This document shows, piece by piece, positions 40,530-50,161 of a stretch of DNA of 64,000 nucleotides (its first letter is position 1; each line of letters begins with the position of its first letter). The position numbers and the translations under genes were made by a program. Origin of the DNA: Pseudomonas parafulva (GTDB taxonomy: Bacteria; Pseudomonadota; Gammaproteobacteria; Pseudomonadales; Pseudomonadaceae); NCBI RefSeq assembly GCF_002021815.1, contig NZ_CP019952.1, positions 2,263,001 to 2,327,000 of the forward strand, read 5' to 3'. Below the pieces are notes generated by a model. That model saw only the letters and a program-made list of their open reading frames with translations, was not told where the DNA came from and made no database searches.

Positions 40530-42149
40530 TCAGAAGATGTAGTCGGTGGTCAGGAAACTCGACCGCCGATTGCGGATGATGTCACTGAACAAGGCCTTGT
40601 TGTCGTCCTCAAAGCGCGTTGCCACCAGGGTGCGTATGGAAAAGACCCTCAAGGCATCGTGCACCGAAAGAGTACCCTCGGCGCTGTTCTTGCGGCCATT
40701 GAACGGATAGGTGTCCGGGCCTCGCTGGCATTGGGTATTGATGTTGATGCGACCGACCTGATTGGCGAAGATGTCGATCAGGCTGCCGACGGTGGCAGGA
40801 TCGTTGCCGAACAGGCTCAGCTGCTGGCCATAGTCCGAGTCCAGAACGTAGTCGATGACCGTCTGCAGATCGCGGTAAGGGACGATCGGCACAACCGGCC
40901 CGAACTGTTCTTCCTGGTACACGCGCATCTGCGCCGACACCGGATACAGCAGGGCTGGATAGAAGAACGAACCCCGGCTGCGCCCCCCGTGTTCGTTGAC
41001 CACCCGTGCTCCCTTGTCAGTCGCATCGTGCACCAGGCCGTCCAGGTAATCGATCTTGCCGGGTTCAGGCAGCGGTGTCAGGGCGACGCCAGGCTCCCAA
41101 GGCATGCCCGGCTTGAGTGTGGCGAGCTTGCGCGTGAACTTGTCGAGAAATGCCTCGACCACATCTTCATGGACGAACAGAATCTTGAGCGCCGTGCAAC
41201 GCTGGCCGTTGAACGACAACGCGCCGGTCAGGGCCTGCTCGACGGCGTTGTCCAGATCGACCCGGGGCAGCACGATGCCGGGGTTCTTAGCGTCCAGGCC
41301 TAGTGCCGCGCGCAGCCGATGGGGCCGTGGGTGCAGCTTCTTGAGATCGCTGGCAGCCTTGTGGGTGCCGATGAAGGCGAAGACGTCTACCTTGCCGCTG
41401 GCCATCACTGCGCTGACGGTCTCGCGGCCCTTGCCGTAGATGACATTGATGACACCAGGCGGGAAGCTGTCGCGGAAGGCTTCGAGCAGCGGGCGGATCA
41501 GCAGCACACCAAACTTGGCGGGCTTGAACACCACGGTGTTGCCCATGATCAAGGCCGGAATCAGGGTGGTGAAGGTTTCGTTGAGTGGGTAGTTGTACGG
41601 ACCCATGCACAGCGCCACGCCCAAAGGCGCGCGGCGTATCTGACCCAGGGTGCCCTGCACGAGCTCGAAGCGGCTGGAGCGTCTGTCCAAGTCCTTGAGG
41701 GCATTGATGGTTTCATTGATGTAGTCGCAGGTGCGGTCGAATTCCTTTTCCGAATCCGCAAGGTTCTTGCCGATTTCCCACATCAGTAGCTTGACCACGG
41801 CCTGACGCTGCTCGCGCATGCGCGCCAGGAACGCTTCCACATGGCCAATGCGCTCTGCTACCCGCATGTTCGGCCATGCTCCGCGCCCCTTGTCATAGGC
41901 TTGAACTGCAGCGTCCAGTGCGGTCATGGCCGTGTCGGCGTCGAGCAGCGGAGCGTGGCCCAGCACCACTTGTTGCTCCTGGCCGTTGTCCTTGAGCCAA
42001 ACGGGGCTACGGACTGTGGCCAACGGTCCGTCCCAATGGCGCAGTTCACCGCCCACAAGGTAGTCACGTTGTTCAAGCGGAGCACCCAGTTGCCACGCTT
42101 GAGGAACGTCGGCGGCGTTGGGATAAAGATTGTCGAGCAAGGATTCCAT
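40530..42149 (-). CDS. gapN: NADP-dependent non-phosphorylating GAPDH-like aldehyde dehydrogenase
   Basis: A 539-residue ALDH-superfamily enzyme. The nucleophile Cys is in SFNGQRCTALKILF; MGPYNYPLNETFTTLIPALIMGNTVVFKPAK is the NADP-binding Rossmann region, and QCQRGPDTYPFNGRKNSAEG the GapN-like C-terminal motif. Members oxidise glyceraldehyde 3-phosphate directly to 3-phosphoglycerate with NADP. At the general-base position the usual ELGG is GLDA (ALGLDAKNPG), so the canonical Glu is absent; I recall other bacterial GapN-like proteins with LGLDAKNP, so this may be a subfamily trait. ATG 42149 (MESLLDNLYPN) is preferred to the frame at 42242. Confidence 0.85.
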   Translation of the reverse strand: MESLLDNLYPNAADVPQAWQLGAPLEQRDYLVGGELRHWDGPLATVRSPVWLKDNGQEQQVVLGHAPLLDADTAMTALDAAVQAYDKGRGAWPNMRVAERIGHVEAFLARMREQRQAVVKLLMWEIGKNLADSEKEFDRTCDYINETINALKDLDRRSSRFELVQGTLGQIRRAPLGVALCMGPYNYPLNETFTTLIPALIMGNTVVFKPAKFGVLLIRPLLEAFRDSFPPGVINVIYGKGRETVSAVMASGKVDVFAFIGTHKAASDLKKLHPRPHRLRAALGLDAKNPGIVLPRVDLDNAVEQALTGALSFNGQRCTALKILFVHEDVVEAFLDKFTRKLATLKPGMPWEPGVALTPLPEPGKIDYLDGLVHDATDKGARVVNEHGGRSRGSFFYPALLYPVSAQMRVYQEEQFGPVVPIVPYRDLQTVIDYVLDSDYGQQLSLFGNDPATVGSLIDIFANQVGRININTQCQRGPDTYPFNGRKNSAEGTLSVHDALRVFSIRTLVATRFEDDNKALFSDIIRNRRSSFLTTDYIF

Positions 42150-42290
42150 GAAACTGCACCTCACAATGGCCGAGAAGGGTCTAGCACAGTGAAACGGTTC
42201 AGCGACGAGCATGCGCCTGACCCGGTCAGAATACCAGCGCACAGCAAGCGCTTTAGCAGTGCGCCGGTCGCCCGGCGCGTGATCACGGTG

Positions 42291-45200
42291 TCACAGGTCG
42301 AGCTCGAATAGACCCTCTGCAGGTTGTTCCAATAGGGATTGCCGGTCCGGCCCTGCATTATCGATCACGGCCAACCGGCGCCAGAACTCCCGGCGCGCTC
42401 GCTCGGGGTGGGTGAGGAACGGCTCAGCCTCCAGCAGCGCCCTGAGGTCGCGCCGGTATTGCAGTGGCAAGCGGCGCCACAGCGCAAATTCAGGTGGGCC
42501 GGCCTGTTCAAAGAAGTCGGTGTAGTCAGCCTCATTCACCAACAGGTCCACGTCGTGGATTTCGTTGTACGCTTCGATCTGGCTCAGTATCGGCCCAGCC
42601 AGCCATCTGCTTTCCAAAGACAGCGGGTCGGCTACATGAACGGGCAGGGCGAAGCCGTCGGGTAGCTGCACGAACTGGTTATCGGTCAGGTCGACGGTGA
42701 GCGGCTCCGTTAATTGCGCTAACCCCTGTGGCAACTCGGTCAGCGAGCATCCTGACAGGAACAGCGACCTGATACCTGGATTCAGGCGCAGGTCAGGCGC
42801 GGCCACCAGCGGATTCTCACTAAGATCAAGTACGGCCAGGCCGGAGTAACTTTGCAGGGTAGTCTGGTCCGTGGCGTCCCAGGTGATGCGGTTGCGTTCC
42901 ACATCCAACCAGCGCAGTTGCTGGCCGAAGGCCAGGCGAGGCAGGTGGTCGAAGCGGCAATCGCCAAGTAGTAGCCGCCTGAGATTCGGAAACCGCTGGT
43001 GGAAGGCCGCAGGTAGCTGGCTGAGTGCAGAGTTCCCGCGCAGAGACAGGTGCTCGATGTGATTGAAATCATCGGTTAGCGGCAAGCTAGCCAAGTCTTC
43101 ATGCGTCAGATCCAGCTCGGAGAGTTCGAGGCTGTATAGACGACCGCCGCCATCGAGCACCGTGCGCGACACCCGTTGCCAGGCGTTGATGACAGGGCGC
43201 ACGGCAAGGTGGCGCTGATGTGGGTGCTGGGGATTAGGGGCGGCCCACTGGGCCAGATCACGACGCAAATTCTCAAGACGGGCTTGCAGGTCACGCAAGC
43301 GCTGGGTCGGCGAGCGCATGTCATGTAGGTTGTCTTCGTCATCCCCTTCATTGAGCCAGTCGGCAAACTCTGCGTCGGTCGCAGTGGGAAAAAGACGTCG
43401 ATAGGCTGCGCTCAACGAGCTGGTCTGACGTGGCGCTGCCGGCAGTGGCTCAAGCGGCTGCCCGCCACGCAACCAGCCTCGTGTGGCCAGGCGCTGGCTG
43501 CGCTGCCCATAAAGCCTGGGTGCGAGGGTGGCACGGTTTGCCTTGGCCCATGTCATCACTCGGTGGCGAAGAGAGGCGCCATCCGTATGTTCGATACCCA
43601 GCAGGTCGCGACGGGCGCGAGGCAGTGCCTGTTCGATGGCCTGGCAAATATCGATACTCACCATGCCGGGCGCAGGGCGCTCTCCAAGGAATCCTTCATA
43701 GCCTTGGCTTGATTTGATCACACGAACGAGCGGACCTACGCCGGTATGAGCCAGGATCGGGCCGTCAGGGTTACCGGCGCGCAATTCCAGACGTATATCG
43801 GCGGGCCAGTCCGGCATGGCATCAAGCGCGCTGAATAGCAGACGCTGGGTGTCGGCATTGGCCAGCGCTGGCTGTACGAGCCCCTCCAGCGCCCGCACCA
43901 GAGGTAGCTCGCTGTGCACCTGTTCTACCGATTGGCGGATGCTGGCAGGCAGTGTCCCTTCCTGTTCCCAGGCCAGAACTTGGCCAGCCTCCAACCGGCC
44001 CAGCAGTTGCCTGGCCAACGGCGGCGTGAGGCACGGGTAGGTCGATAGCAAGCGGTCCACGCCAGGGGCGTGCGACATGCTTGGGCTGTAGCGCTGCTCG
44101 AACCACTGCGACGCGTCTTGTGCGTTCATCGAAGGGCATTCGGCGCTAATGCGCAGCCGTTGCAGAACATCCAGTAGCAACGGCGGCGCCGGTTGCCCGC
44201 GAAGGTGCAGGTCTCGCAGGCTGTGGGCGTCAATGCCAGTCACATCGCACGCTTGCTGGATGTGCTCTGCTGTAAATGCCTCGAACGGCTCACCCAGGCG
44301 CTTTACCAGCGTTGCCAGCGGCCAATCGCCTGGCTGCTCGTGCTGGGCGCGCCAGGCGCCTTGACCATTGTGTTCAAGGGGTGGCTGCCAGGCATCTGCC
44401 CGCTCGGGGTGAACGATCTGCCAACGCGACAGTGAAGGCTCCAGCCGCTGCTCATAGAGGTGTCCGTCCATCTTGATGAAGTACCGGCCGTCATGCAGGT
44501 ACTGGCCCAGCGCGTTGGGCCGCAACTGCGTTGGCAGCGCTTCATTGGAACGGTAGGGGGCCAAGTCCTGGTTCCAGAGCCTGAGTGTGCCATCGCTGCC
44601 ACGCACCTCTTGCAGCGCCGTACCGCGCAGTTTGCCGAACAGTCGCGGCAACGCGTGTCCTGCTGCGGCGAAACCGCCTAGCAACGCAAGGTTGATCCCA
44701 ACCGATTCGATGTGCTCTAGCGCCAGATGACGATCGCCGGCTTCCCAGGCTTCATAACCTTCGAACGCTTCGTCCAGGAGCTGGCAAGCAGTGACGGCCA
44801 ACATGAAGGTGCCCACCGCTGGTACGAAAAAGCTGGCGATGTTGAGCAGGTCCCAGCCGCGACTTTCCCACGTCGCCAGACGTTGGGCCCTGGCATTGGC
44901 GTCAAACTGTGCGGTGGGAACGGCGAGCAGACTGGCTTCGTGCTGCAGACGTGCCCAGTGCCGGACATAGCAGTCGCTAAATGGATCCCCCTCAATGGGT
45001 TGACGGGCCGGGCGCAGGTCAGCGCCCACGGCGCGTTCCCAGGGGCTATCGAGTGGGGTATTGCCATTCGCGTCCAGGTTTTGCTGCAACATATCGAAGA
45101 AGTGGCCGCGTTGGTCTTGGGCTACATACCCTGCGAACGCTTCACGCGCTGCTGGCTCGAGCAGCAAGATGGCCAGCGCTTCATGCACGGCTGCCAGGTC

Positions 45201-46100
45201 CTTGCAGCTACGCAATGCAGGTTCGTGGCTGGGCAGGTACACACCTAGGCCGGCCTGGCCCAGGTCGATCAGCATGACTTCGTACAGGACGGTGCCGAAC
45301 AGGCTCAGCCGCCAGCATGGCAAAGGCTCGCCCTGTAACAGGCGGTCAAGGTCATCGCGGGCGCTGCCGCTGATCAAGTGCCTAAGCACAGCCAGATCCG
45401 CCGCCATCTGCAGGCGAGCTTTGAACACCTGCAACATGTGCGTTTTTACCGCCGGGCTGTCGAAATACCTTTGCAGATGAGCCTGGTAGGCACTTCCCAA
45501 ATCCAGCGCTCGCATCATGACGGCGAAAGCGGCTGGCGTGAGGGGCAACGCAGTTACATGGTAGCGTTCCGAGTCGATGGAAAATTGTGCATTCGGCACT
45601 TGCATGCCAATCGGCGCGGTGCCTGTCACCCTGACGGGCGTGATGTGAATATCCTTGGTCAGGGCGATTGCACTCTGGGAAGAGAAAACTTCATCCTCGG
45701 CAAAGTTCTGCAGTGCTGCCCTTACGATGTTTTCCCGTTGGTGGCTATAAACATAGCGCAGGCCGACCCATCGCCAGGTTTGCTCGACGCGCAGCAACTC
45801 GCAGGCTTTCAAGTCCACATTCAAACCTTGCGCCTGCAAGCCCTGCTGCACGGCACGCTCTGCGAATTCTGCAACTTGTTCCAGGCCGCGCATCGCTCGA
45901 CCCAGCGCTGCCTGCGCGTTGATCAATCGCCGATGACTGGCGGCAACACTTTCCCTCAGATCCGGTGGGGCATTGCAGAACCAGTCTTGGGTTTCCCAAG
46001 GGGGTTGTTGCGTGTGCTTGAGGGCCTGCCATTGACGCGCGGTGGCCCGTGCAGCCCAATGTGGCAAAGTTGTCGGTGACACTGAGTTGCTTTCAGACAT
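42291..46100 (-). CDS. Large leucine-rich-repeat effector-like protein
   Basis: A 1269-residue protein without a signal peptide. The N-terminal two thirds resemble the long 'dermonecrotic toxin-like' (DUF6543-type) region found in Pseudomonas LRR proteins, with a hydrophobic stretch (WDLLNIASFFVPAVGTFMLAVTACQLL). From about residue 1010 a leucine-rich-repeat block follows (HIEHLSLRGNSALSQLP, LRRLLLGDCRFDHLP, LAVLDLSENPLVAAP, IRSLFLSGCSLTELP). Relatives usually continue into a NEL-type E3 ubiquitin ligase domain; here only about 100 residues follow and no such domain is seen. GGAG precedes ATG 46100. Inferred to target host proteins. Confidence 0.75.
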   Translation of the reverse strand: MSESNSVSPTTLPHWAARATARQWQALKHTQQPPWETQDWFCNAPPDLRESVAASHRRLINAQAALGRAMRGLEQVAEFAERAVQQGLQAQGLNVDLKACELLRVEQTWRWVGLRYVYSHQRENIVRAALQNFAEDEVFSSQSAIALTKDIHITPVRVTGTAPIGMQVPNAQFSIDSERYHVTALPLTPAAFAVMMRALDLGSAYQAHLQRYFDSPAVKTHMLQVFKARLQMAADLAVLRHLISGSARDDLDRLLQGEPLPCWRLSLFGTVLYEVMLIDLGQAGLGVYLPSHEPALRSCKDLAAVHEALAILLLEPAAREAFAGYVAQDQRGHFFDMLQQNLDANGNTPLDSPWERAVGADLRPARQPIEGDPFSDCYVRHWARLQHEASLLAVPTAQFDANARAQRLATWESRGWDLLNIASFFVPAVGTFMLAVTACQLLDEAFEGYEAWEAGDRHLALEHIESVGINLALLGGFAAAGHALPRLFGKLRGTALQEVRGSDGTLRLWNQDLAPYRSNEALPTQLRPNALGQYLHDGRYFIKMDGHLYEQRLEPSLSRWQIVHPERADAWQPPLEHNGQGAWRAQHEQPGDWPLATLVKRLGEPFEAFTAEHIQQACDVTGIDAHSLRDLHLRGQPAPPLLLDVLQRLRISAECPSMNAQDASQWFEQRYSPSMSHAPGVDRLLSTYPCLTPPLARQLLGRLEAGQVLAWEQEGTLPASIRQSVEQVHSELPLVRALEGLVQPALANADTQRLLFSALDAMPDWPADIRLELRAGNPDGPILAHTGVGPLVRVIKSSQGYEGFLGERPAPGMVSIDICQAIEQALPRARRDLLGIEHTDGASLRHRVMTWAKANRATLAPRLYGQRSQRLATRGWLRGGQPLEPLPAAPRQTSSLSAAYRRLFPTATDAEFADWLNEGDDEDNLHDMRSPTQRLRDLQARLENLRRDLAQWAAPNPQHPHQRHLAVRPVINAWQRVSRTVLDGGGRLYSLELSELDLTHEDLASLPLTDDFNHIEHLSLRGNSALSQLPAAFHQRFPNLRRLLLGDCRFDHLPRLAFGQQLRWLDVERNRITWDATDQTTLQSYSGLAVLDLSENPLVAAPDLRLNPGIRSLFLSGCSLTELPQGLAQLTEPLTVDLTDNQFVQLPDGFALPVHVADPLSLESRWLAGPILSQIEAYNEIHDVDLLVNEADYTDFFEQAGPPEFALWRRLPLQYRRDLRALLEAEPFLTHPERARREFWRRLAVIDNAGPDRQSLLEQPAEGLFELDL

Positions 46101-46356
46101 GTGGCGCGAGCTCCTTTTGTTGAGGCGCTATCACACGTCACGGGGTATTTGATGCGGTGGTACTCGGTTATTGCCAGGCGCTATAACTCATAGCTTGTCC
46201 CAATCGGGACCAGGCTGCTCCGTGGATTATTGGCGCCATAAAACATATGGCTTTTATAGAGGCTCGCTACTTGCCAAACACTTTGATAGCACCTTAAATT
46301 GTTACTGAATATGAAATCTCAAGTAATGCAATGCTCTATTAATCAATAGGTTAGCA
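46101..46356. other. AT-rich divergent intergenic region
   Basis: The 256 bases between the divergent LRR gene and the FemAB-like gene are markedly AT-rich toward 46230-46350 (TTAAATTGTTACTGAATATG). Presumably it holds both promoters. No clear operator seen. The composition change suggests an imported or H-NS/MvaT-silenced boundary. Confidence 0.5.
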
Positions 46357-47565
46357 GTGCTTCGGCTTTTTTATATGTCTGCAAGAACGCAAAACCTACA
46401 GTGGACGTCGAACCTGATGAAACAGACGCTCTGGGCAGTGGCTCGTCGCTCACTGTCACCCTCCCAGCGATATCGGTTACGGCACTTGGCAACCCAGGCA
46501 CGTGAGATTGCCGCCCGTGCCTGTGTCTGGCGTTGGGAAATTAGTCGGTTTCGCCTACAACACGAAAGTGCCCATGACATCCTTTATGTGGGCCGTAAAC
46601 AGCAACGCGACATGGCGAAGTTGCTGATGACCGGACTGTCCAGCCCCCTTACTGAAGTGATCAGTCCAGGGCCAACCGCACGACGTCCAGTAGTGATGGT
46701 GAGCGAAGTTCCTACAGCGGGTGCTCTGACGGTGCCTCACTACGTGAGTGCTGTCGTGCCGTTGGGGCGCCCCCTAGACGACATAACCGCGCGCTATGAC
46801 AGCGAGTTGCGCCGCAGCATTCGCAAACACCGGCCCCTTTACCACATGCGCCAGGCGGTGTCTGACGAGGACATCGAGATGGCAGACCGGGAGTTCCTGC
46901 GCCCCTATGCCACAGCCCGCAAGGGCCTTCTTGCGTCGCACATACCGACCGATGAAGTCTTCAGGATCGCCAGGCAGGTCGGCAGGCTCGACCTCATCGT
47001 CCAGGGTGATCACGTGATCGGTTGTCACCTGGGTTGTGAAGTGGTTCGCGACGGCAAGCGCTACTGGAGCACTTTGCGTTTCGGCTATTGCGAAGCAGTG
47101 TTCTCCGATGCCAAGCGTCTGCGTGAAGTCAACTCGATTACGACTTACATGGCGCTGGAGTGGGCGCTTGGGCAGGGCTTCGATTACTACGACATTGGCC
47201 TGTGTCTGGCACGGCCCGACGACGGGCTGTTGAAGTGGAAGCGTCGAAGAGGCGGCGACATCGACTCGCTTGGCAACCATGCCCACCTCTTTGTGCGCCT
47301 GCCCAAATCCGGCATCGCCCACTTTCTATGGGAGACGCCATTGTTCGCAGTCGAAAGTGACAAGCTTACGCTGCACCTTGGCGTGCCTGACGGCGCGAGC
47401 GAGCAGGCGCTGGCCAGCCGTTATCACGAAATGGTCTTCGGCGGGCTCAGCAAGATCTACTTGTATGGTGCCGCGGGGGCGGGCGATCAGCTGGTCACGG
47501 CGCTCAAGCAGCGGTATGCAGGCCTGCCATCAGCGCCGGCAATGGAGATCATCACCTGTACCTGA
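46357..47565 (+). CDS. FemAB/GNAT-like acyltransferase
   Basis: About 402 residues from GTG 46357 (AGG upstream); the ATG at 46375 or 46417 is possible. The central part DSELRRSIRKHRPLYHMRQA, then YWSTLRFGYCEAVFSDAKRL and YMALEWALGQGFDYYDIGL, followed by GLLKWKRRRGGD, is the BioF2/FemAB-like double-GNAT pattern used in polysaccharide or lipid modification. The N-terminal 70 residues are basic and Arg-rich. It is followed by a GT61 gene, 66 bases away, on the same strand, suggesting a two-gene surface-glycan unit. Confidence 0.75.
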   Translation: MLRLFYMSARTQNLQWTSNLMKQTLWAVARRSLSPSQRYRLRHLATQAREIAARACVWRWEISRFRLQHESAHDILYVGRKQQRDMAKLLMTGLSSPLTEVISPGPTARRPVVMVSEVPTAGALTVPHYVSAVVPLGRPLDDITARYDSELRRSIRKHRPLYHMRQAVSDEDIEMADREFLRPYATARKGLLASHIPTDEVFRIARQVGRLDLIVQGDHVIGCHLGCEVVRDGKRYWSTLRFGYCEAVFSDAKRLREVNSITTYMALEWALGQGFDYYDIGLCLARPDDGLLKWKRRRGGDIDSLGNHAHLFVRLPKSGIAHFLWETPLFAVESDKLTLHLGVPDGASEQALASRYHEMVFGGLSKIYLYGAAGAGDQLVTALKQRYAGLPSAPAMEIITCT

Positions 47566-47631
47566 GTGCGGTACAGGCAACGCACGGGCCAAGCGGCCAC
47601 CTTAATCGACAATTTCGCGTGGAGACGTTCA

Positions 47632-48762
47632 ATGGCAGGTGATAGCTTGCAGCCCAGCACTTTGCCCGCGGCCCCTTCGTCGCGCTCATGGACCCTGGCT
47701 GCTTATCAGTACATGTTGCGAAAGCGCCTGCTCAGGCAGGCCTCGCCAGATATCAGGAGCATTGCCGAGCGTTCGTGGGACATTGCGCCGGGTGAAATGT
47801 CCATTACCCCGCCCGCGATATTTTTGCCAGGCCAGCTCGAGCGCGTCACGGGCTGGGAAGGCAAGCGGTTCTATCCCTTCGTGCACCCGCGCTCGACCAT
47901 GGAAGGCGGCATCCGGACCGCGCATGGGCCGACCCGCGGCTATTTGTGCAGGGACGTGTGGCTGATCGACGGCGCGTTGTACAAGGGCAAGGCTGCCCAG
48001 TGGCTGTCGCACCGGCATAGCGCGTTCGCGCCCCTGAGCGTTGAGCATGAGATCGATCGCGGGGCGATCTACTGCACGCATAACGGCAATGCGTGGTTCG
48101 GCACCTGGTTGATGGAGGATTGCCCGACCTACGCGCTGGCCTGCAACGAGGGCATGCCCGTCACCACCGCGCCCTCCGTGAAATACCCGATCTTCGCCCA
48201 GGCCCCTGCCTATGAAGCATGGCTTGGCATGCAGCCGCATCGCCTGCGCACGGCGTTCTTCCGCGAGCTGGTGCTGTTCGATGACCAGAGCAATAACCGT
48301 GACCGTCATGCCCGGTATCGGGCAATGGGCGACAAGCTTCGTGCGCATGTGGCCCACGCCTCGCACCCAGGCGTATTTCTGCTGCGCGGCGGCGACGGCG
48401 ACCTGCGCCTGCTGCGCAACGAACTGGCACTGGCTGAACACTTGCGCCTCACCCGGGGGTTTCGCGTCGTCGATCCGTTGAAAAGCGACGTGCCTTCGAT
48501 CGTCGCAGCCTGCGCCGGGGCGCATGTGGTCATCGGGGTGGAGGGGAGCCAATTGGTTCACGGCGTGAACGTGCTGGAGGCGGGCGGGTGCCTGCTGACC
48601 CTGCAGCCGCCGAACCGCTTCGTCAGCTACTACAAGTACCTCACCGACCGCGACCATCAGCACTTCGGTTTCGTGGTTGGCTTGCCCGACGGGGAGGGCT
48701 TTCGTATCGATATCCAGGAAGTGGAGCGAACGCTGGACCTGTTCCCGTCTCCGGCGGTGTAG
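47632..48762 (+). CDS. Family 61 glycosyltransferase
   Basis: A 376-residue protein. The C-terminal VIGVEGSQLVHGVNVLEAGGCLLTLQPPNRF is the GT61 (DUF563) signature (G-x-x-G-S/A-x-L-x-N/H), and VFLLRGGDGDLRLLRNELAL the preceding conserved helix. GT61 enzymes transfer xylose, N-acetylglucosamine or similar sugars. No membrane span, so cytoplasmic. ATG 47632 has GTGGAG upstream. Pairs with the FemAB-like gene. Confidence 0.82.
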   Translation: MAGDSLQPSTLPAAPSSRSWTLAAYQYMLRKRLLRQASPDIRSIAERSWDIAPGEMSITPPAIFLPGQLERVTGWEGKRFYPFVHPRSTMEGGIRTAHGPTRGYLCRDVWLIDGALYKGKAAQWLSHRHSAFAPLSVEHEIDRGAIYCTHNGNAWFGTWLMEDCPTYALACNEGMPVTTAPSVKYPIFAQAPAYEAWLGMQPHRLRTAFFRELVLFDDQSNNRDRHARYRAMGDKLRAHVAHASHPGVFLLRGGDGDLRLLRNELALAEHLRLTRGFRVVDPLKSDVPSIVAACAGAHVVIGVEGSQLVHGVNVLEAGGCLLTLQPPNRFVSYYKYLTDRDHQHFGFVVGLPDGEGFRIDIQEVERTLDLFPSPAV

Positions 48763-48798
48763 TATAGGCCGATTCCAAGGGATGGGGGCAAAGCGACG

Positions 48799-49569
48799 AT
48801 GCTTGAGGTATCTCGGTTCTGGCGTGATCCGGCACTGCCCTTCGTCGAGGCGCGTGTGGTGGGAGACGGGCGCCAGGTGTGCCACGCATTCCACTCCCAC
48901 GAGAGCTTTTCGCTCGGGGTGATCACCGGCGGGCGCAGTACTTACGTCAGCGGTAACCAACAGTTCGAGGTTGCGGCCGGCAGCACCGTGTTAATCAATC
49001 CGGGCGTGATTCACGCGTGCAATCCTGTGTCGGGTCTGCCGTGGTCATACATCATGCTGTTCATCGACACGCCGTGGCTGGCATCGGTAGGTTTTACCTG
49101 GCCGAGCCAACGATACAGCGCAGCCCCAGGCCTGTATCAGCAGGTGCTATCGGTATGCGCCACGCTGTTTGACCCCGATGCGGCCGAGCGTGAGCAAGGC
49201 CTTATATCGATGCTGTGCGACCTGCCCAGCTTCCTCGACCATGAACCGGCGCCTGAGGCTGCGCTCAACCCGCGCCTTGAGGCGGCCGCAGCGTTCATCC
49301 GCGCCCACCGAAGCGATCCGCTAACGCTACAAGACATTGCCACGGCATGCGGCTTGTCGCGTGCCTACCTGATCCGTGCCTTTGGCAAGCGCTTCGGCCT
49401 GACGCCGCACGGTTACCTGCTCGATCAGCGTGTGCAACTGGCCCGGTCGCACTTGCGCCACGGGCAATCGATCGCCGAGGCAGCCCAGCACGCGGGCTTT
49501 GCCGATCAGTCGCACTTGCAGCGGGCATTCAAGCGGCATCTGGCGGCCACCCCCGGGCATTATCGGTAA
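48799..49569 (+). CDS. AraC-family regulator
   Basis: A 256-residue regulator. Cupin domain: HSHESFSLGVITGGRSTYVSG and GSTVLINPGVIHACNPVS; DNA-binding: LTLQDIATACGLSRAYLIRAFGKRFG and AAQHAGFADQSHLQRAFKRHL. Close in design to the regulator at 19918-20739. The convergent neighbour 10 bases away is a LysE exporter, so the same regulator-exporter pairing recurs. Its start is 36 bases after the GT61 stop, so some transcription could be shared. Confidence 0.92.
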   Translation: MLEVSRFWRDPALPFVEARVVGDGRQVCHAFHSHESFSLGVITGGRSTYVSGNQQFEVAAGSTVLINPGVIHACNPVSGLPWSYIMLFIDTPWLASVGFTWPSQRYSAAPGLYQQVLSVCATLFDPDAAEREQGLISMLCDLPSFLDHEPAPEAALNPRLEAAAAFIRAHRSDPLTLQDIATACGLSRAYLIRAFGKRFGLTPHGYLLDQRVQLARSHLRHGQSIAEAAQHAGFADQSHLQRAFKRHLAATPGHYR

Positions 49570-49579
49570 GCCGCAGAGT

Positions 49580-50161
49580 CTATATGACCAGCCCTACTGC
49601 GCTGGCGATCAACAACGCAGCAAGCGTACGATTCAATAGGCGCAGCGGGCGCGGGCTCTGCAGGTGCCGCCCTGCAACGCTGCCCGCCCAAGCCCAGCAG
49701 GCCACGGACACGAAGCATATCGGTGCGTATATCCCTGTAAAGATCCACAACGCCTGTTGCTCGCCTGCTGCATAGGCGCCCACCCCGGCCACTGCGGCAA
49801 GCCACGCCTTGGGGTTCAACCACTGCATGGTTGCCCCGCACCAGGCTGAAGGGGGCGCGCAGGTATGAGTGGCGCCCAGTGCGCCGTCGTCGCTGGCGAG
49901 TCGCAAGGCCATGTAAAGCAGAAACAGCACGCCCCCGGCCTGGAGCACACCCTGTAGCGGCGCCCAATGTGCCAGTAGCTGATGCAGGCCGTTGCCCACC
50001 AGCAGCAGGAGCGCGCAAAAACCCAGTGTCGCGCCTGCTGCGTGGCTCAGGCTGGCGGGAAGGCCGTGCCGAACGCCGCTGGCCAGGGCCACTACATTAA
50101 CCGGGCCTGGCGAAATGGAGGCCGCCAGTGCGAAGGCGGCCATGGACAATGCTAGATTCAT
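49580..50161 (-). CDS. LysE-family exporter
   Basis: A 193-residue membrane protein. AASISPGPVNVVALASGV is the N-terminal LysE motif; MQWLNPKAWLAAVAGVGAYA the central one. ATG 50161 (MNLALSMAAFALA) is chosen over the frame to 50227. Convergent to the AraC regulator, the likely controller. Export substrate unknown. Confidence 0.88.
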   Translation of the reverse strand: MNLALSMAAFALAASISPGPVNVVALASGVRHGLPASLSHAAGATLGFCALLLLVGNGLHQLLAHWAPLQGVLQAGGVLFLLYMALRLASDDGALGATHTCAPPSAWCGATMQWLNPKAWLAAVAGVGAYAAGEQQALWIFTGIYAPICFVSVACWAWAGSVAGRHLQSPRPLRLLNRTLAALLIASAVGLVI

